Origin: Mycolicibacterium sp. TY81
GTDB taxonomy: Bacteria; Actinomycetota; Actinomycetes; Mycobacteriales; Mycobacteriaceae
Reading direction: 5' to 3'
Assembly (NCBI RefSeq): GCF_018326285.1
Contig: NZ_AP023362.1
Location: 1,426,001 to 1,490,000, forward strand
DNA: 64,000 nucleotides
Part shown: one piece after another, positions 61,166 to 64,000 of the stretch
Position numbering within the stretch: the first letter of the stretch is position 1
Layout of the letters: every line of letters begins with the position of its first letter
Made by a program: the position numbers and the translations under genes
Notes under the pieces: generated by a model
What the model was told of the DNA's origin: nothing
Seen by the model: the letters and a program-made list of their open reading frames with translations, nothing else
Database searches by the model: none

Positions 61166-63388
61166 GTGGTCGCGCTGACCGACTCACTGGTGCACGTACT
61201 GGGCGCGAAATCGGCTGCGCCGCTGGAAGAATTCCTCGGTATCCGCACCGTCAACGATCTGTTGCGGCACTATCCGCGCAAGTACAGCCAGGGCATGACG
61301 GTGCTCGGCGAGGACACCGAGCTGCCGGAAGAAGGCGACCACGTCACGTTCGTCGACGTCATCACCAAAGCGGAGACGCGCTGGACCAACCGGGCGCCCA
61401 AGCGCGAATACCTGGTGGTCACCTTGGGCAACCGCAACCCGAAGGTCACCGCCACCTTCTTCAACGCCAAGTTCCTCAAGAAGTCACTCGTCGAGGGCAC
61501 CCGGGTGATGCTGTCGGGCGTGGTCGGATTCTACGGGCGCACAATGCAATTGACGCATCCCGCGCACCTCGTGCTGGGTTCCGGGGCCGGCCGCACGTTC
61601 GGTTCGCCGGCGCTGAAGAAGATCGCCGACGCCTCCGAGAAGATGCACGGCGAACTCCAGATGTCGGCGTTCGAGCGGGAGTTCTTCCCGATCTACTCGG
61701 CGTGCGCGAAGGTGCAGAGCTGGGACATCTACGCGTGCATCCAGCAGGTCCTCGCCGTGCTGGATCCGATAGCCGATCCGCTGCCGGAATCCATCCGGGC
61801 GCAGCGGGGCCTGATCTCGGAGGACCAGGCGCTGCGTGACATCCACCTCGGCGAGCGCGAAGCCGATCGCGAACAGGCCAGGGAGCGGCTGACTTTCGAC
61901 GAGGCCGCCGGGCTGCAGTGGGCGCTGGCCGCCCGCCGGCACGGCACCCAATCACAGTCCGGTCCGCCGGCACCGCCGATCGACACCGGTCTCGCGGCCG
62001 CCCTGCGTGACCGGTTGCCGTTCGAACTGACCGCGGGTCAACGTGACGTGCTCAAGGTGCTGTCGGCAGAGTTGTCCGAGTCGAGGCCGATGAATCGGAT
62101 GCTGCAGGGTGAGGTCGGCTCGGGCAAGACCATCGTCTCGCTGATCGCCATGCTGCAGATGGTCGACGCCGGATACCAGTGCGCGCTGCTCGCGCCGACG
62201 GAAGTGCTTGCCGTGCAACACGCGCGGTCGGTTCGCGACGTGCTAGGACCGCTCGCCATGGCGGGCCAGCTCGGTGCCCCCGATGATGCGACCTCGGTGG
62301 CGCTGCTGACCGGGTCGATGACCGCGCAGCAGAAGCGCCAGGTGCGCGAGGAAGTGTCGAGCGGGCGGGCCGGCATCGTGATCGGCACCCACGCCCTGCT
62401 GCAGGACGCCGTGGAATTCGACCGGCTCGGCATGGTGGTGGTCGACGAGCAGCACCGGTTCGGGGTGGAGCAGCGAGATCGGTTGCGTGCCAAGGCCCCC
62501 GACGGTCTGACGCCACACCTGCTGGTCATGACCGCCACCCCGATCCCGCGCACCGTGGCGCTGACGGTGTACGGGGACCTGGAGACCTCCACCATGCGGG
62601 AGCTGCCGCGCGGCCGGCAGCCGATCGACACCAAGACCATCTTCGTCACCCAGAAACCGGCGTGGCTCGACCGGGCGTGGGCCCGCATCCGTGAAGAGGT
62701 CGCGGCGGGACGGCAGGCCTACGTGGTGGCCTCCCGGATCGACGAGAACGACAAGACGGGCGACGAGAAGAATCAGGCCGGACCGCCGCCGGTGACGGTC
62801 GTCGAGCTGTACAACAAGCTGCGGGCCGGGCCACTGAAGGACCTCAAGCTGGGGCTCATGCACGGCCGGCTGCCCGGTGACGAGAAGGACGCCATCATGT
62901 CGGCCTTCCGCGCCGGACAGATCGACGTGCTGGTGTGCACCACCGTCATCGAGGTCGGCGTCGACGTGCCCAACTCGACGGTCATGGTCGTGATGGACGC
63001 GGACCGCTTCGGCATCAGCCAGCTGCACCAGCTGCGCGGCCGCATCGGCCGCGGCTCGCACGCCAGCTTGTGCCTGCTCGCGACGAAGCTGCCGCCGGGA
63101 TCGAAAGCCGGTGCCCGGCTGGAGGCGGTGGCCGGCACCCTCGATGGCTTCGAACTGGCCGATCTCGACCTGCAGGAGCGCCGCGAAGGCGACGTCCTCG
63201 GTCTCAACCAATCCGGACGGGCCGGGCATCTGCGGTTCCTGTCGCTGGCCGATCACCAGGAAGTCATCGAGTCGGCCCGCGCCTTCTGTCAGGCGGCCTA
63301 CGCGCAGAATCCGGATGATCCGGGCATGTCCGCACTCGCCGCCCAATTCGTCGACACCGATCGCGTCGAGTACCTGGACAAGGCGTGA
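61166..63388 (+). CDS. recG: ATP-dependent DNA helicase RecG
   Basis: 740 residues. Wedge/OB domain (about 60-160), then helicase: Walker A GEVGSGKTIVSL, VVVDEQHRFGVEQR (DExH), TATPIPRTVA, and QLRGRIGRG. Rescues stalled replication forks and branch-migrates Holliday junctions. GTG start at 61166. The stop overlaps the next gene (GTGA). Confidence 0.95.
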   Translation: MVALTDSLVHVLGAKSAAPLEEFLGIRTVNDLLRHYPRKYSQGMTVLGEDTELPEEGDHVTFVDVITKAETRWTNRAPKREYLVVTLGNRNPKVTATFFNAKFLKKSLVEGTRVMLSGVVGFYGRTMQLTHPAHLVLGSGAGRTFGSPALKKIADASEKMHGELQMSAFEREFFPIYSACAKVQSWDIYACIQQVLAVLDPIADPLPESIRAQRGLISEDQALRDIHLGEREADREQARERLTFDEAAGLQWALAARRHGTQSQSGPPAPPIDTGLAAALRDRLPFELTAGQRDVLKVLSAELSESRPMNRMLQGEVGSGKTIVSLIAMLQMVDAGYQCALLAPTEVLAVQHARSVRDVLGPLAMAGQLGAPDDATSVALLTGSMTAQQKRQVREEVSSGRAGIVIGTHALLQDAVEFDRLGMVVVDEQHRFGVEQRDRLRAKAPDGLTPHLLVMTATPIPRTVALTVYGDLETSTMRELPRGRQPIDTKTIFVTQKPAWLDRAWARIREEVAAGRQAYVVASRIDENDKTGDEKNQAGPPPVTVVELYNKLRAGPLKDLKLGLMHGRLPGDEKDAIMSAFRAGQIDVLVCTTVIEVGVDVPNSTVMVVMDADRFGISQLHQLRGRIGRGSHASLCLLATKLPPGSKAGARLEAVAGTLDGFELADLDLQERREGDVLGLNQSGRAGHLRFLSLADHQEVIESARAFCQAAYAQNPDDPGMSALAAQFVDTDRVEYLDKA

Positions 63389-64000
63389 AGCGCCTGCTGT
63401 GGTTGGTGGCGGCCGTGGTGCTGGCGGTGGTGGTGGCCATCCAGGTCGGCACGGCCGACGAACCGGCGGCGGTCGCCGATGGTGTCGACGGCGCCGTCGT
63501 CCCGACCATCGCTCCCGGCACCGACATCCTGGCGGGCCTGGCCGTCATCCCGCGGCGGGTGCGTGACCCGAACTACCGGCGCGCGGCGTTCGGCGAGTCC
63601 TGGACCGACGACACTTCGGCGCCCGAGGGCCACAACGGCTGCGACACCCGCAACGACATCCTGAACCGGGATCTCACCGACAAGACCGTCGTGTCGATCA
63701 AGCGCTGCCCGCAGGCGGTGAAGACCGGCGTCCTCCGCGACCCCTACACCAATGACACCATCGCCTTCACCCGGGGTAACCAGATCGGCGCTGCGGTGCA
63801 GATCGACCACATCGTGCCGCTCGCGCTGGCCTGGGACCTCGGCGCCAGGGACTGGAATGACGAACTCCGGCTGCGGTTCGCCAACGATCCGGCGAATCTG
63901 CTCGCGGTCTCGGGAAAAGCGAACCAGGACAAGGGCGACAAGCAGCCCTCGGACTGGATGCCGCCGAACCACGGCTTCTGGTGCCAGTACGCCGTGCAGT
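63385..64000 (+). CDS. Exported HNH-type nuclease (DUF1524-like), cut by window end
   Basis: Partial: starts at GTG 63385 overlapping the recG stop and runs past 64000 without a stop, so no closed frame exists here. A signal or anchor helix (about residues 4-23) is followed by a globular domain with DHIVPLALAWDLG and NLLAVSGKANQDKGDKQPSDWMPP, the DUF1524/HNH pattern (His in IDHIVP). The usual Cys residues (GHNGCDTRND, IKRCPQ) may form disulfides outside. A secreted DNase-type function is inferred. Confidence 0.75.
   Translation, partial: MKRLLWLVAAVVLAVVVAIQVGTADEPAAVADGVDGAVVPTIAPGTDILAGLAVIPRRVRDPNYRRAAFGESWTDDTSAPEGHNGCDTRNDILNRDLTDKTVVSIKRCPQAVKTGVLRDPYTNDTIAFTRGNQIGAAVQIDHIVPLALAWDLGARDWNDELRLRFANDPANLLAVSGKANQDKGDKQPSDWMPPNHGFWCQYAVQ

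Overview
The window is chromosomal DNA from a high-GC actinobacterium, almost certainly a Mycobacterium or Mycolicibacterium. Gene content and order match the region I know from M. tuberculosis as roughly Rv2973 to Rv3005: doxX-like, cfp6, ilvBNC, serA, leuB, an FAH-family gene, gltX, tRNA-Gln and tRNA-Glu, an IclR gene, leuCD, hupB, mutT1, ppk, fbiD, gpsA, ddlA, a DUF3515 gene, thiL, ung, rpmB, a FakA-like gene and recG. Many genes show the mycobacterial leaderless signature, a TANNNT -10 box ending about 7 nt before an ATG or GTG.

Layout. 1-10.8 kb: branched-chain amino acid and serine genes. ilvBNC sits behind a transcription attenuator with its own leaderless leader peptide (LLVV codons), followed by wrbA and crtI-like genes on the minus strand, then serA-leuB. 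10.8-16.9 kb: accessory single genes (MmyB-type regulator with a divergent alpha/beta hydrolase, a Tat-exported lipoprotein class A beta-lactamase, a large lipoprotein, a DHFR-like protein, small membrane proteins, a DIP1984-family protein). 17.1-35.6 kb: a defence island. 37.8-64 kb: conserved core genes, including an attenuator-independent leuCD operon facing an IclR regulator, two tRNAs, and the hupB-to-recG housekeeping block. The window ends inside an exported HNH-nuclease gene.

The defence island has, in order: a leaderless vapBC pair whose VapC has no ATG, GTG or TTG start; a complete Wadjet (JetABCD/MksBEF-G, EptABCD-like) anti-plasmid SMC system; a second vapBC pair convergent with jetD; two decayed gene pieces, one from an Ltp-type lipoprotein with a stop codon; and a large minus-strand three-gene operon encoding an SNF2-like helicase with a C-terminal DUF3883/PDDEXK-like segment, a DUF1156 adenine methylase and a HEPN-DUF499 ATPase. 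A small divergent XRE regulator and two palindromic operators stand upstream of that operon. I read this triad as a helicase-methylase-ATPase (Hma-type) anti-phage system; its regulation, the HEPN motif and the nuclease-like tail are the least described parts. The island lies between leuB and an MFS gene, which are neighbours in M. tuberculosis as I recall it, so the stretch looks like an accessory insertion. No integrase or transposase is visible.

Starts were chosen by family length, Shine-Dalgarno sites, -10 spacing and overlap with the preceding stop. No alignment or database search was possible; family names are from recognition of the protein sequences.
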